Shown: positions 34,223 to 47,575 of the stretch, one piece after another
Layout of the letters: the number at the start of each line of letters is the position of its first letter
Position numbering within the stretch: position 1 is the stretch's first letter
DNA from: Corbicula japonica
Lineage: Eukaryota; Mollusca; Bivalvia; Venerida; Cyrenidae
Assembly (NCBI GenBank): GCA_038501625.1
Contig: JAZAYU010000006.1
Span: 10,710,181-10,774,180 of the forward strand
Direction of reading: 5' to 3'
DNA length: 64,000 nucleotides
Notes under the pieces: model-generated
Told to the model about the DNA's origin: nothing
The model's database searches: none
The model's input: the letters and a program-made list of their open reading frames with translations, nothing else
Translations under genes and position numbers: made by a program

Positions 34223-34559
34223 GAAATGAATATTATTAACAACGTGCCTTTGGAGTGATCAGTAATTAGTTATTCATTTTGTTAGTGATAATTAACCGTC
34301 TCCCACCTCTTATCCATGCACACAATCTTAGAAGTAATACAGCTTTACAAAGCACGATATTAGAACTCTCCGTCCTTTCATTTACATTGGAAGACCTTGT
34401 GGAAAGTAATAGTACAATAACGACTTGTAATTGGAAAAGAAGTACTCGATTTTATCGAAATTGGAAATCATTATAAAAAGCTATATTTCCAGATCAGAAG
34501 TAAATATAAAGGGGTTTAGTTTTCATTAAAGATAACGTATTTCACTGAAATGCTGTCAT

Positions 34560-34980
34560 AGGATATACTTCCTGCTTTTTAAATTTTGCCTTGGGCGTTG
34601 TCTGTGATATACAGGATTTATATTCTTAGATCCCCTTTTAAAATTCTATTCTGTTTAGTTCCGCCCATTGTTTTCTCGTTTAGGGCAAACCCATTCTTTT
34701 ATCTGGGGACCATACGCCGCTGAACATGGAATGGTATTAATCTAAAAATACCACATTGAATGTTCCATGTTCACCGCCATATGCATGCCATCGTTTGGGA
34801 TGGGTCAAAATTGTACTGTTTATTGGTGTAAATATTGAGTTGCGCTCAACCCTGGGCTAGGCGGCGTGGGCAGTAAAAGCATTTCCATTACTGCCCATGA
34901 ACAGGCTCAATCAAACGGAGCGTTCAATATTTTCATATTTGTCGTGGTCGAGGGTCTTCAAAGTTCCCCTTTTCATCTAT
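34560..34980 (-). repeat. Family B repeat, full-length copy
   Basis: A 421-bp minus-sense copy, the best preserved in the window, from GGATATACTTCCTGC to CCCTTTTCATCTAT. Same orientation as 32011-32430, 2.5 kb apart. The intervening DNA is not an obvious LTR-element interior. Confidence 0.85.
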
Positions 34981-35997
34981 TTAAATGCCTATAAATAATA
35001 CGTCGAACATATTTTAATTAAATTGCTCAAATAATAACCTTGATTATAAAGGTACATCTGCTTTCTGATTAATAAAATTAACTTCGTTAAACGTTTAATT
35101 ATACAGAAGAAGGACATTTCAAACCTTTGTACAAAAACCTCGAAATGAGAGTGACAAAAATGAAGTAACTTGCAGTTAATTAATTATAAAAGCAGTTTTC
35201 TTTTGTTAAGTCTTCCCAACCATAGTTCGAATATATAAGGCACATGTTTTCCAAAAGTATTTGCCTGCTTTTGTTAATGGCTTAATATTTGGTATCAAAA
35301 TACTTCATCGATCATAGATGGTTGTACTATTGAATTTATATGATCTAAACTCAATTTTGATACCAACGATTAAAGGTATAATCTAAAGCAGAAAGCCACC
35401 GAAGAACAAAGAGCACATTTTCTTGGGAAGGGAGAACATTTTAATAACATTTCACAAACGTGGAATTTTGCACAAATATAAAAACGATAAATCAAAACTA
35501 ATTTCTCTTTGTCAAGATTTGTAATTATTGTTCACACCCTACACATTTCTACGCCTCTCCTTCATGCTTGCACCTGCAGTTGAAGCAGCTGAAGATCGCT
35601 TTGATTAAGAGAATTTCGTTTTAAACACAAATTAGCCCAGCACATTATATTTAATAAACTATATGTTTTTACTTAGAAATAATCAGAAATGATATATGTA
35701 CCAGCGTGAATGTGTTTGATGGTGTGCGATTTCTTGGCTTGATTCCGATCAATAACCATTTCAATCTATTTCGTGATTGCACGTGTGAATACACTTATTG
35801 TAAGCATTTCCCTTTTCCTGCTATCGCTTTTTTGTTGTTGTTAGTTCATTTCTAGGTGTAACTATATCTTTGAACACCTACGTCGTTTAAGATTGCCATG
35901 ACCTACTTCTGAGTTTGTATTTACCGGTTATCGCATTAAATCATTGACGAGAAAGTGGTTGGTTGAAGATTATTTATTGAGAAATTGGCAAAGTTTG
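34981..35997. other. Nothing supported
   Basis: AT-rich DNA with no coding signal and no repeat recognised. Confidence 0.5.
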
Positions 35998-36290
35998 ATA
36001 ATATGAGAACCTGTCATCGCAAATGTGAGACTGACATTTAACCGCCATAGAAAAAAATAGGTTTCCAGCTAGCCGTTTCAATACATCAACCATAACCAAC
36101 AGCCATCGCACGGTGCCAGATTGTGGCGCTTTATTTTTAAATGAACCGTTTTGCATTGACAGTCCCTCAGGTCTCATTTTCATTAATTGTATGCGGTGTC
36201 TTATTTGAAAGTGGTCATTTCATGAATTCATTCTCTCTTTTCCTCATTACTTATTTTCCACGTGTTGTACAAACCAAATCAAAAACGTCA
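35998..36290 (+). repeat. Family A, decayed copy 6
   Basis: TATGAGAACCTGTCATCGC at 36001-36020 and CAGGTCTCATTTTCATTAATTG to TTCATTCTCTCTTTTCCTC at 36168-36245 match family A landmarks. The core between them is unrecognisable. Confidence 0.5.
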
Positions 36291-38851
36291 TAGTCCACTG
36301 CAGATAAAAGTGAGTTGGGAAATGCAAAGACATACATTAATTACGCATAATATTAATACACTAAAAGTATGGAACCATCACATTGGGCTAATTATAAGTT
36401 TTGGGGGTATATTGTTTAAAATATAATAAAAAATATGAATTTTTGTAATATGTCAAGATCAAATAAAGCAACAAAAATAAAAGAATATCTTTATTTAATA
36501 TATATTAGATATAGAAAAATTATACCACAATAACATTTACTACAGGTATAACGCCATCACATGGTAGGAAATTCTATTGGGATGACTAAAACAAAAATGA
36601 AAAAGAATGAGTATTTCGATATCAGATCAAACTCAAATAAACTACCACCATTACTGTATTTAATAGATATATTCACGTATGCAATACTTTTGTATACAAC
36701 ATCCTGGGCTATGAAGCATGAATTTCGGGGTAGAAAAAAATATCAATAAACATTGAGATTTTAGAAATCTGCAATCGTCAGGAGAACAACTAGCGATATA
36801 AGATAGTTTGTTGCAATACAAAACACTTCTATACATTTTTTAAAAAAAGGCATCACATGGTGGGAATTGTGATTTGTTTCGGGGCAGGAGGGATTTATGT
36901 TAAACTTATAAGTTTAAGCGGAAATATATGTGAAAACAGTAATATAATATATGTTGAAAACAGTAATATATTATATGTTTTTTGAAGTTTTCATTCCGAA
37001 ATCACATTGTGTCATGTGTTTTAGATTCTTATAACGCATCGTAACATATTATGTACTATAGGTGCTAATTTGGATTCAGCTGTGTATAAATTGCAAAAAT
37101 TAAACAATGTTATTTCTTTTTTCATATATTACCGCTCTCCCAGCAAATAAAAGTATCCATCATATTATGTTTCTATACCGTATTTACATTAAATTGCAGT
37201 GTAATAATATCTTTACAATATAACTATAATGGGATTGATTCCTTATTTTTGTTCACAAACCTTGTCTCATTTTACTGAGAATAATAATATTGTTAGTATA
37301 TCTACATGTTTTGGAAATTTTAATTTATTATATTTGAGTATTAAGTAGTTTTAAAATTAATATAACTGTTCTGAGAAAAATTGATTGCGATATTAAAAGA
37401 TTCCACAAAATTCCTATTTGTGTTGATATTTTGTTATATATTTTACCTCCAGGATATCGACTAACGCTGTATGATGGTTGTATTCTTCAGAATGAGATTT
37501 TTATATCTATTGAAACCGTTTTATTGGTATTTTATCAAAATATTTGATTTCATTGTTCATAAATTCCAGAAATTCCTACATAAGATTATATTGTTTAACA
37601 CTTTACCCTTCAAAATCACATTTTGTACAACGATGTTTCGCCATAAATTTCATACTTTATATTGCGGTTTAAAATGTTTCAAACAGAAGTATTATCTGAA
37701 ATTGGTTACTTTAATAATATATTAATGTTGTTGTTTTTTTTTATATGATAAAGCGCAACATAACAACAACTAATATCGATATCTAGACGCCAAATGTTCA
37801 AATAAAAATGTATTTTAACACCACTACATTTAGTTTCTTGCTGAGAATATAATTAAAGACGGAAGTAAGCGTCTCATATCTTATATTTACTAATGTCTCG
37901 TACTACGGTTTACAACTCAATTTATTATCTTCAGAAATTTTGAAAAAAATGTACAAGACTTCGAACAAGTTAATTCAAACTTAAAAAATATAAAACTATT
38001 TCTAAAAAAACTGTATGGAGAAAGATAGGTTCTCCCTTAATATATTAATACATTACATTATTATTTTTTTCTAAGTTCTCGATGAAATTTCCATCTTTTC
38101 ATTAGTAGTTCTTCCCAGTGTTGTTATATGTCACTTTAAGGCAATTTCTACTTTAGTTCTATTTTTTTATTACGGCACTTTCTCTTAAAAGATTGTCAAT
38201 TGCAAAAATATGGGCAGAAAGGGCGATAAAGGAAAGGTCATGAAAAATGTTACATTGCTCCGTTTTGAACAATTTCCATAAAAATAAATTAAATGCTTTT
38301 AATTAGTGAAATTTAATTATTTAATTTAACAATAATTTATCTTTTTAAAGAGCCTATTTCTTTTAAATAGTAATTAAACATAATCTCAAAATTAAAACGA
38401 CATAAAATAAAATACCTTTATTCGAAGACATTGCAATCCCTTAACGAGTCAGTTCCTCGACACACCAATTATCTGCAAGGAGTTCAAGCAATGAATAAAC
38501 TAGCTATGACACGGGCGTTAAATTATATATCGGAGCGATCGCGCATTAATCTGTTCCGTAATCGACTAGTATTATTGCCGACAAATTGACTTGTGTAATT
38601 ACAATTTTTAATGTAACTATTGCACGAGCGATTATATCGAAGATTCCGTAGATTCATTAGCATGCATGAACAGCTGATTCGCGAGAATTAATATTTATTT
38701 CTTCAGTTCCTTGCAGTTTCAGAATGTATTGTTTTTGTTCTATTTCCGATTTAGTTGTTTAATTCGTGAATTCGTGATAGAAGTTGAAAGGCAGGTATCA
38801 CACCGATCAACCAGATATGATGAATGTAGGGGCTATACCGACGACAGTTGT
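36291..38851. other. AT-rich DNA with short tandem duplication
   Basis: A 23-24 bp unit (GTGAAAACAGTAATATAATA) is duplicated at 36930-36976. CATCACATGGTGGGAA-like sequence occurs near 36556 and 36851. No supported genes; frames such as 37471-37725 are T-rich and chance-like. Confidence 0.5.
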
Positions 38852-38885
38852 GTAAGTAAGTAAGTAAATAAGTAAGTAAGTAAGT
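38852..38885 (+). repeat. (GTAA)n microsatellite
   Basis: About eight units of GTAA with one GTAA to ATAA interruption, next to a family C fragment. Confidence 0.9.
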
Positions 38886-38887
38886 AT

Positions 38888-39262
38888 TCACCCTGGATTG
38901 CTAGAAAGTTGGAAATTATCACATAACTACCCTAAGACTGACCCAAACGAACTTCTTTTGTGGAAATCTTTGATCCGATCCAGAACAAAGTTAGCAGAGT
39001 ATTTCACGCAATACAGGAGTCCGCTACCGATGAAAACCCCCAATCAATAATTTGTAAAAGATTTGTGATTATATTTACTTTAACAATATTTAAATGTGCA
39101 TGGGGATTATGGCCAGAAAGTTGGAATTATCACATAACTACCATAAGACTGACCCAATCGAACCCCCTTTTTGAAAATCTTTTATCCAACCCTGAACAAG
39201 GCTATCAGATTATTGCACGCAAAACAGGGGTGAAACCCCAATCAATAATTTGTGAAAGATAG
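38888..39262 (+). repeat. Family C internal fragments, two tandem copies
   Basis: 38903-39065 and 39110-39262 share GAAAGTTGGAAATTATCAC-like starts, the GACTGACCCAA block and the CCCAATCAATAATTTGT end. The first copy is inverted relative to 40071-40185. The whole may be a damaged 1.3-kb inverted element. The open frame across it (38960-39262) is repeat-derived, not a gene. Confidence 0.6.
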
Positions 39263-40070
39263 TTAATGTTTATGCCAAATAACTGACTTGACCTTTGACC
39301 TGTGCTGAAAAATAAAATAATGTACATAATGCTGTAATCACTTTACATCAAATATGTATACCACGTGTCATCACTGTATCTCGTTTACTTTACTTTATGA
39401 GTTATTGAAATATTAAGTTTTCTCTATTTTAATAACACCTACCGTAGATTGGTGAAAAAAGGTCGTGCATAATTTTCGTATTGCCATTTAAATGAATGAT
39501 CTTGACTACTTCTAAAGTTATAAAAGTATTTTTTTCTAATTTATGCCTGACCTTAGACCTTTGATGAAAAATGATTCTACATATCGTACACTTGGTACAC
39601 ACAGATTAAAGTGATTACAGCATAATGTGCAACATTTCATTTTCATCACATGTCAAAGGTCAAGTCAGTTACTTGCAATAAACATAATTAGTACAGCAAC
39701 ATTTCGAAAAAATACGTCAAACCTAGGCAAAATTGCAACAAAAATGAAATTTTTAATACCCGTCACATTAAGTATAAACAACAACATGTCCAAAATTGGA
39801 CCACGGATAATCCCTTAATTTGTATTTTAAAAATAAGACAAGTTGAACGCAAAAATATAACATAAGTCAATGTCTTTTTGTAAAACTCCGCATTCTTTTC
39901 AATACGATCTTTCAAAATCTAGTCTTTAAACCGACTTCTATAAATGATTTTTTTCAATAAACATTAAGTTTGTTAAACAGTAATATATTCGGTCATTTTA
40001 CATGTAATAGACAAAGTTTGAAACAACGCTTAATGTCGATTTGCCCCACGCACACCCAACTACTTCTTAA
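39263..40070. other. Nothing supported
   Basis: AT-rich DNA between inverted family C fragments. GACCTTTGACCT- and GACCTTAGACC-like motifs at about 39290 and 39550 are the only pattern noted. Confidence 0.4.
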
Positions 40071-40268
40071 CAAGGGGTAGATTTCTCTGCTAGCTTTGTT
40101 CATGGTCGGATCAAAGATTTCCACAAAAGAAGTTCGTTTGGGTAAGTCACAGGGTAGTTATGTGACAATTCCAACTTTCTGACCATAATCCCCAATAAAA
40201 TTTAATATTGATGCGCCAAAAGGGGGTTCTAGCAACCCCAAATAATACCCTCCGGATCCGCTCCTGCT
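40071..40268 (-). repeat. Family C terminus, minus sense
   Basis: On the minus strand it starts CAGGAGCGGATCCGGAGG, then AACCCCCTTTTGG, then GAAAGTTGGAATTGTCACAT. A decayed second terminus with TTGAATCCGCTTCTG lies at about 40900-40955. Confidence 0.65.
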
Positions 40269-41575
40269 TGTAGATGAAAGAATTTTTAAGTTTATGAAAC
40301 TCTGTTTTGCAATGTACACCAACACAACAAACAAAAGCTCAATTAAATGTGAAGACTCAGTAAAGATTTTGACAACCAAGATATAGTTTTATACCAGCAT
40401 CGAATAAAATGCCGTGATACGCAGCGTAGCAAAAATCAAGTGCCGGTGTGCGGTGCGTGGCCTCCCACTTTTTAGCAAGAAGTAAGTAAAATATAGATAA
40501 ACACACAAAAATATTACCCTGCGTTTTCCTCCAATACAGACAATTTTTTATGCAGTCAAAATTCTTCACTAAAATTTAGTTTAGCTCAAGAAAAATACAT
40601 TTGAACAGGAAATTTACAAGTTTTGCAGCACAGAGAGGTCCATTTTTACGAATGATTGAGCAAACTACTGTATTCTGGACACAGAGAAGATTAGATAGTC
40701 ATGATCCGACAGCCGTACAGGCCTATTGGTTTGAGTATTTTTTATATATCTAACCAAAACTCTGCGATTTTGTTACCTTACCCCCAAAAATATCCTACAT
40801 TGACACCGGTTATGCCGGTTAAAAGCGTTGCATGTGCCGTGATCGCGGCGTAGTGCTGTTCGCGAAGCGTACCAGATTATCCCCGTGAAAACTTAATATT
40901 GACGCGCAAAAAGGGGTTTGAGCAACTCAAAATAACACCCTTTGAATCCGCTTCTGCTTGTTGATGGAAGAATTTTTAAGTATATCAAACTCTGTTTTGC
41001 AATGTACACCAATACAACAAACTACAACTATAATAGATGTGAAGAAACAGTTTAATATTTCGACAACTAAAGTATATTTCAATACCAGCATCGTATAAAA
41101 TGCCATGATACGCAGCGTAGCAAAAATCAAGTGCCGGTGTACCGGGTGCGTGGCCTCTCATTTTTTGCAAGAAGCAAGTAAAATATAGATAAAACACACT
41201 CAAATTTTACACTGCAGTGTCCTCCAGTGCAAACAATTTTTATGCAGTCATAATTCTTCACAAGTCTTCAGTTTAGATAAAAAAATACGTTTGAACAGGA
41301 AATTTACAACTTTTGCAGCACAGAGAGGTCCATTTTCACGAATGATTGAGCAAACTACTGTATTCTGGACACAGAGAAGACTAGAATCATAAATAGTCAT
41401 GATCTGACAGCCGAACAGGCCTATTGGTTTGAGTATTATTGAAATATCTAACTTAAAACTCTGCGATTTTCTTACATTGCCCCACAAAATCTCCTACATT
41501 GACACCGTTAATGCCGGTTAAAAGCGTTGCGTATGCCGTGATCGCGGCGTAGTGCCGTTCGCGAAGCGTATCAGG
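40182..41575. repeat. Tandem duplication, unit about 692 bp
   Basis: 40182-40873 and 40874-41575 are similar throughout. Each has the family C end, TTTTGCAATGTACACCAA, GCAAAAATCAAGTGCCGGTG, ACAGAGAGGTCCATTTT and GTGATCGCGGCGTAGTG. Point differences and small indels show it is not recent. Both copies keep a minus-strand peptide, ALDFCYAAYHGI, but the DNA is equally conserved, so coding is not shown. Confidence 0.8.
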
Positions 41576-42785
41576 TTAGCCAGGGTGGTATTCATTTATT
41601 TCAGTGACACGTGCAATATACCAAAGTATATACAAATATCAAATAGTCATAATATCAATCACCCGGCTCGATGGGCCTATAAGTCACCTATACCTTGACA
41701 ACTGATTATGATAGTATAAACAGGTTATATCAAAGTTTATGAAAGTTTAAATAGTCTAAATCAACATAAATTTACAAATAATACACAGTGAATTAACAGT
41801 TGGCTTTACACATAGTTTAAGCACCACATATCTAACACAAAAGTGGAAAGTTTATGTCGAGTTCAGAAAGGGAAAACAAGTTTGACAAGTTACAATACAG
41901 TAAGGCACACTCTCAGATTACGTACAGCTTCTCGATTGTCAAAAGCAGTACGTGTACGTTTTTCGGTGAAAGTGTGTATTGGCCTGATTTTTACATTTAT
42001 CCGCAATATCTTAGCAGAAAAAATTATACAGAATGATTCCCTGTTTGAAAAGGAATCTACTAACGAAATCATGACGTACACAGACTATTTTTTTATGAAG
42101 AAATTGCACAAAAGGTGCCCAAATTTTCGACAAAATCTCTCATTTGATGAACATGATGAATCGGCCGCAAACATCTTTTTTTATAACCAAATCTGAAATA
42201 TGTGAAATATTCCATGATAAAGTTCAATCATTTCCCTGTAATTATTTCCAATTCGCTTTATCTACAAAGATATTTACTTTTAAAGTTGGTACGTCTTGGT
42301 GATTTTGGCAATGACAATAATCATCAAATCGTTGGGCTGTAATTATGAAACGGGGTATTTTTAAGATAACAAGGAAGCTATTTCTAATTGAACGCAAATG
42401 AGAAAAAAATGAATTCGGACTTTAAATAAGTAGTTATTAGAAAGTAACAGTGGCAATTAAATTGGACTGGGTCATCATTTCCGTTTTCAAGCTAGTTTTT
42501 TCCAAGTCCTTCATACTTCAAGATGTAATGATAAAGCAACTGTACGGAAAACAATTAAATCGAATTTCGCTATCTTGCACCAGTCTGAAGAAGACAGAGT
42601 TAAGTATTCAGATAAAAACTAATTTGTAAGGATAAATATTAAAGGTTATAGTTGTTTTAGTTTTTATGTGGAATATCATCGTACTTCCTAAAATATTTTG
42701 TTATACCATGTAAGACATTAATAAACGTGTTTCACGTGGTAGTAGAGCTAATATGAAAACTTTAAAAAGTTACACAAAAAGGTAT
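41576..42785. other. No supported gene
   Basis: Contains a plus-strand frame of 117 codons (41843-42196) without a true ATG start or recognisable motif. Otherwise AT-rich. Confidence 0.4.
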
Positions 42786-43242
42786 AACAAGAAATATCTT
42801 TAAAAAAGATAAACGGCGTTGATGGAAAAGATTTATATACACATGTATATAAGAAAGAAAGAAATACAGAGAGGCGAAGCAGACACAGTTTAGTTAGTTA
42901 ATTTTACTTGTTATAGCTGTTGACGAACCCTCCCTGCCTTCTTAGTATGACCAAGAACTTAAGCGACCGAATCATGACAACTTATAAATTCATTTAAAGT
43001 GTCTTTCAAAAAAAATGTTGAAGCTGTTGCAACAATTTCATACAGTGATAACAAGTCGATTAAAGAAGCAATGTATTACATTAAGTCTTGATCTACATTT
43101 ATTCAGTTTCAATAAAATACCTCTTGTAGAGTTAGAACTCAAGATGAATAAATGTCATTGAAATTCAATATAAATAAATAAAAACATCCTGTTACAAGAG
43201 CGAAATCTACCAACTTTTACGTAAATTAACTTTTAAAAAAAG

Positions 43243-43311
43243 TGTCAGTACTGAGTATTGAACCCGGGGCCTCACGCTTGCGAGGCGAGAGTGTTAGCCA
43301 CTACACTACAA
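43243..43311 (-). repeat. tRNA-like segment in left foldback arm
   Basis: Minus strand: GTAGTGGCTAACACTCTCGC followed by CTCGCAAGCG and GGTTCAATA. The would-be anticodon loop CTCGCAA gives CGC (Ala). The T stem and acceptor stem mispair, so this is a tRNA-derived repeat rather than a working gene. Confidence 0.5.
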
Positions 43312-43764
43312 TAAACTTGTATGTTTAACTTGAAATTAACAATCAATATCAAAGGAACTAGAAAGGAACCAGTAAGAACTAGAAATATCTACACTTCCTT
43401 TTCGTTTTACACTGTGTACTGTACGCAAGTTTTTACCTGACACCAAAGAATATTCCATATAAAATTGTATTAAAGCCATCAATATTGACTTAACTGGTTA
43501 TTTAAATCGTAAATATGTTTTTCTCCAATACAACACCCACTAACAACCAATCGAAATAATCTATTTGATTTTTCCGCAGCATAATAATAAAAATCCCACT
43601 AGATACCTCTCCACCTTGCTAGATGCCTCTCTGGTGTAAATAGCTACCAATCGAAATAGTTTATTTCATGTTCTCTCTGCATAATAATAGAATACGAGAA
43701 TTATTTACAACATTTCATTGGTCGAACAACTAGGTCAAAAGTGAGCTTAGACAGCTAACGCCGA

Positions 43765-45668
43765 AAAAAAGTAAAATCAATCACAAATTATTTTGGGAGC
43801 AAATGTTAGGGGTCATAAGAAACGTACATGTATACATTTGTTTCCAAACACAATTAAACAGTTAAGGCACACTAATTTACTACAAATTTCGATTTTGGGT
43901 AGATTTTGGCTTGCAGTCAAAACATCGAACGACTATTGCAGCGATTAATTTTTCCGTTAAGAAGTAGCCGGAAAGTTTAATTGGCAGAACGCTGTTCATA
44001 GTTAATCACGCCTTCAGGTTGCTTTACTTTAAGACACACCTTTTGTTATGGTTTCAGTGCTACATGTAACATCCTAACCATTAGAAAACAAACTTTTCAG
44101 TTCAACATTCGTGAGAAGAATGAACGCGCAACGACAAAAATTTAATTGACAGCAACTCCTTGTTTTGAAGTAGAACATGATTGGAGCGGCAGTTTTGAAA
44201 GTTATCGCATGACAAAAACAAAACGTGATCGGCGTCTTGTGAAGCATTGCAGTTCAACAGATGTTTACGTAGGTCACAAGCTGGGTCATATCCAATTGAA
44301 ATCGAAATTGGTAGAATTTTCAAAAGAGTATGGTGGTATTGAAAGGCACACTTGAACTTAAATGGGCAGAAAATAACGAAACACTGTACGGTTCTAAACA
44401 AAAAACTTCATAGATGCTTGTATGTTTGATGTATCATCTCTAATAGATAAAAGGTATATGGACAGTTTTACTATCTGGTTTAGATTTCAAAAGCGTAATA
44501 TGCCTTGTCGAAATGGGATATGTTTAAGCCTCAATGAATCTAATGCGCAAATGTACTTGTATTATAGCATTTTCTGCTGTCTTAAGTGAACATGACAGAT
44601 TTCATTTTTTTTGTCTAAGCTTGGTTTTTGCCCAGTTTTGCTACAAATGAATATTTGAAAAACAACAACAAAAAGTGATCATAAATAGGCCAGTAAGAAA
44701 ATCAAATTAATTATTAAGATTGGAAATTATTTTTTATTATTTTTTACTAAAGTGAGTATCCAAATGGTATGCAAAGCAATAATTTGACATTGTTATCAAC
44801 CGGTCGAATTGCATAAGTCATTATTCGGAAAAGGCATTGTTTGTAATAAAGAAACTAAAACCGATAGTATTAAGACCGACAACTATGCCAGAACAGCATT
44901 TAAATAACAAACTCGAAATCGCTTCCGGGTAAAACCTTCATTTAAGATAAAAACTCTCCGCTAAAACAACTGTTATGTGTCCATTATAAGTTAATGGAAA
45001 TTGGCCCAGCTCATTTAGTAATATATATATTGTATATTAAAAATTTTATTTTACCTAGGCCATAGTGTGGCGACATTTTGTAATATGCTACGTTGAAAAC
45101 TCTACAGTTTATTATTAAACTCCACAACTTTGAACAGTGACAATTTTGCAGTATATTCTAGCACCTTCATTTTCCTATGTAATTCTTTTCATGTTGAAAC
45201 TGGCAGGCTGCAAAAGCTTTCTACCCTGACTGTTTTGTTTGAATTATATTTTAATTGCAGTCTACTGTCTACTAGAATTCACTTTTGTTTGTCAATGCAC
45301 ACTGCATAAATGATATTTATCAACAATTAAACAATGCTTGTATTGTAAATAATGTAGAAAAAAAATCGTTCAATCATACCGATACAGTTGTTCAGGCAGT
45401 AACGGATAGCTAAGCAGATTACCGCTGCACAGGTCTTTAAAAGTAGATATTTCACAAACAAATCGCAATTTTCCGACAGAGAAAAGTATACACACTTCAA
45501 AACAGGTCATTTTTAAACACTCTGCGAGATCTGTCACGCACTAATCTTTGTTTATATCACATTGTACCTCATCGAATTAGCCAGTAGCGGATAGCTTCGG
45601 GCAGTATGGGATAGGTAAATGAAGCTGACTGGGGGGAGTCTCAAACCAGCTCAAACATTGTGTATTGT
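43765..45668. other. Centre of foldback element, no recognised gene
   Basis: A plus-strand frame at 44146-44355 (DWSGSFESYRMTKTKRDRR) and an antisense frame are open but unrecognised. AGTTGTTCAGGCAGTAACGG near 45386 resembles the complement of 47830-47870, so another dispersed repeat is present. Confidence 0.4.
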
Positions 45669-46111
45669 TCGGCTTTAGCTGTCTAAGCTCACTTTTGACC
45701 TAGTTGTTCGACCAATGAAATGTTGTAAATAATTCTCGTATTCTCTTATTATGCAGAGGGAAAATGAAATAAACTATTTCGATTGGTAGCTATTTACACC
45801 AGAGAGGCATCTAGCAGGCTGGAGAGGTATCTAGTGGGATTTTATTATTATGCAGCGGAAAAATCAAATAGATTAATTAGATTGGTTGTAAGTGGGTGTT
45901 GTATTGGAGGAAAAACATATTTACGATTTAAGTAACCAGTTAAGTCAATATTGATGGCTTTAATACAATATTATATGGAATATTCTTGGGTGTCACTTGC
46001 ATACAATACACAGTGTAAAACGAAAGAGAAGTGTAGATATTCCTAGTTCCTACTGGTTCCTTTCTAGTTCCTTTGATACTGATTGTTTATTTCAAGTTCC
46101 TAAGACAAGTT

Positions 46112-46180
46112 TATGTAGTGTAGTGGCTAACACTCTCGCCTCTCAAGCGGAGGCCCCGGGTTCAATACTCAGGACGGACA
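46112..46180 (+). repeat. tRNA-like segment in right foldback arm
   Basis: Inverted counterpart of 43243-43311. The loop reads CTCTCAA (CTC, Glu), with a damaged anticodon stem. It shows the arms have drifted apart. Confidence 0.5.
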
Positions 46181-46614
46181 CTTTTTTTAAACTTAATATA
46201 CGTAAAAGTTGGTAGATTTCGCTCTTGTGACAGGCTGTTATTATTTATATTTATTAAATTTCAAGGACATGTATTCATCCTGAATTCTCACTCTACACGA
46301 GGTATTTTATTGAAACTGAATATTTTGCTTCTTTAATCGCCTTGTTATCACTGTATGAAATTGTTGCAACAGCTTCAACATTTTTTTTGAAAGATACTTT
46401 CAATAAATTTATGAGTTGTCATGATTCGGTCGCTTAATCTCTAAGTCATACTAAGAAGGCAGGGAGGGTTCGTCAACAGCTATAACAAATAAAATATCTA
46501 AACTGTGTCTGCTTTGCCTCTCTGTATTTCTTTCTTTCTTATATACATGTATATATAAATCTTTTCCATCAACGCCGTTTATCTTTTTTAAAGATATTTC
46601 TTGTTTGTATTGTT

Positions 46615-47397
46615 GATGAACATGTATTGAAACACATTCAAAGCTTTATCAAATAAAACAATTCCCCTTTGATCTAAATTAAACCCGAAACATTTTGTTA
46701 ACGGTAACAGAAGAAAATCATAACACAATAGGTCATTCAATTTTTTATTAAGAAAAATTATTGGCATTTTAAAATCAAAGAAATCACAGAGAAATTAAAT
46801 AAAAATAAATGTATAATCACATCAAACAGTATAAGCATTTAGTTAATTTGTTTTCATATAAAAGTTGCATATATACTGATCATAATAAAATAACTGAAAA
46901 TGGTGGCCAATAACAAAACAACATATAACAACACATATGCAAAAACTGAGATATCTTTCAATTAAGATTATAAAAGTGTTAACCTGAGAAATAGTAATGA
47001 GTACATGTAATAAAAATCTTCTGACGAGATCATGTAAAATCAAAAAAATAAAATTTTAACTGGAACTATGTGTAGAAAACGATAACATTCTTCTAACACG
47101 CCAAAGACTTAATGCTAATGTTAATGGATACTACTCTGACTAGATCATGTCCGTTGAACACATAACCTGACCATTCACATATTTTAATAATTACTGTTTC
47201 TTTATGTGCATACACTTCCTTCTGGCCTGCCCATTGTGTAACCGTCAGTTCTAAAAAAATAAAAAAAAACAACAACAAATGCATTAACAAATTCTGCTTT
47301 AAAAGAAAGGCAAATGTCAACGACTATCTAATGAGTAATCTATTCAAAAGCATTGCTAGTGTTTACCCGTGACATAAGTCAGACTCATTGGCTGATA
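46615..47397. other. Nothing seen
   Basis: AT-rich DNA to the right of the foldback element; no repeats or genes supported. Confidence 0.5.
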
Positions 47398-47575
47398 AAT
47401 AACAGGAGTGGATCCAGAGGGGGTTCAGTGGGTTCGCTCGAACCCCTTTTAGGGGCAGAAAAATTTAATTGTCACGAAGATGTTGGCCAGCAAGTTGAAA
47501 ATTATCATGTAACTTCCCTGAGAGTTCCCGCACGAATACCCTTTCTAGAAACCTTTATCCAACCCTGAATTCTAT
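47398..47575 (+). repeat. Family C terminus
   Basis: Starts AACAGGAGTGGATCCAGAGG, followed by the hairpin GGGTTCG-CT-CGAACCC. It then has GTTGGCCAGCAAGTTGAAAA and CTTTATCCAACCCTGAA, matching 39110-39210. Confidence 0.7.

Larger units (their letters stand above)
42786..46614. mobile_element. Foldback element, 3.8 kb, about 0.95-kb inverted arms
   Basis: Left arm 42786-43764 and right arm 45669-46614 are near-complementary. Shared landmarks are the outer AACAAGAAATATC, ATAAACGGCGTTGATGG, CAGAGAGGCGAAGCAGACAC, GGTTCGTCAACAGC (as complement) and the inner AGTGAGCTTAGACAGCTAA. The 1.9-kb centre is unique and has no recognisable transposase. A clear target duplication could not be fixed. Arms differ by small indels, for example anticodon-region changes in the tRNA-like parts, so it is not fresh. 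Confidence 0.75.

Noticed and set aside
32011..34980. LTR retrotransposon bounded by two same-sense family B copies
   Set aside because: No TG...CA ends, primer-binding site or coding interior. The space between holds an unrelated SINE-like unit and a B fragment in the opposite sense.
38960..39262. 100-codon coding frame
   Set aside because: It spans two tandem fragments of family C and repeats itself, so it is repeat-derived.
40357..41203. Conserved minus-strand protein shared by two tandem copies
   Set aside because: DNA identity between copies is as high outside the frame as inside. The frames differ at both ends, giving no evidence of coding constraint.
43243..43311. Functional tRNA-Ala gene on the minus strand
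   Set aside because: The anticodon loop and A/B-box-like parts are present, but the T stem and acceptor stem mispair. An inverted sister copy in the other foldback arm has a different anticodon.
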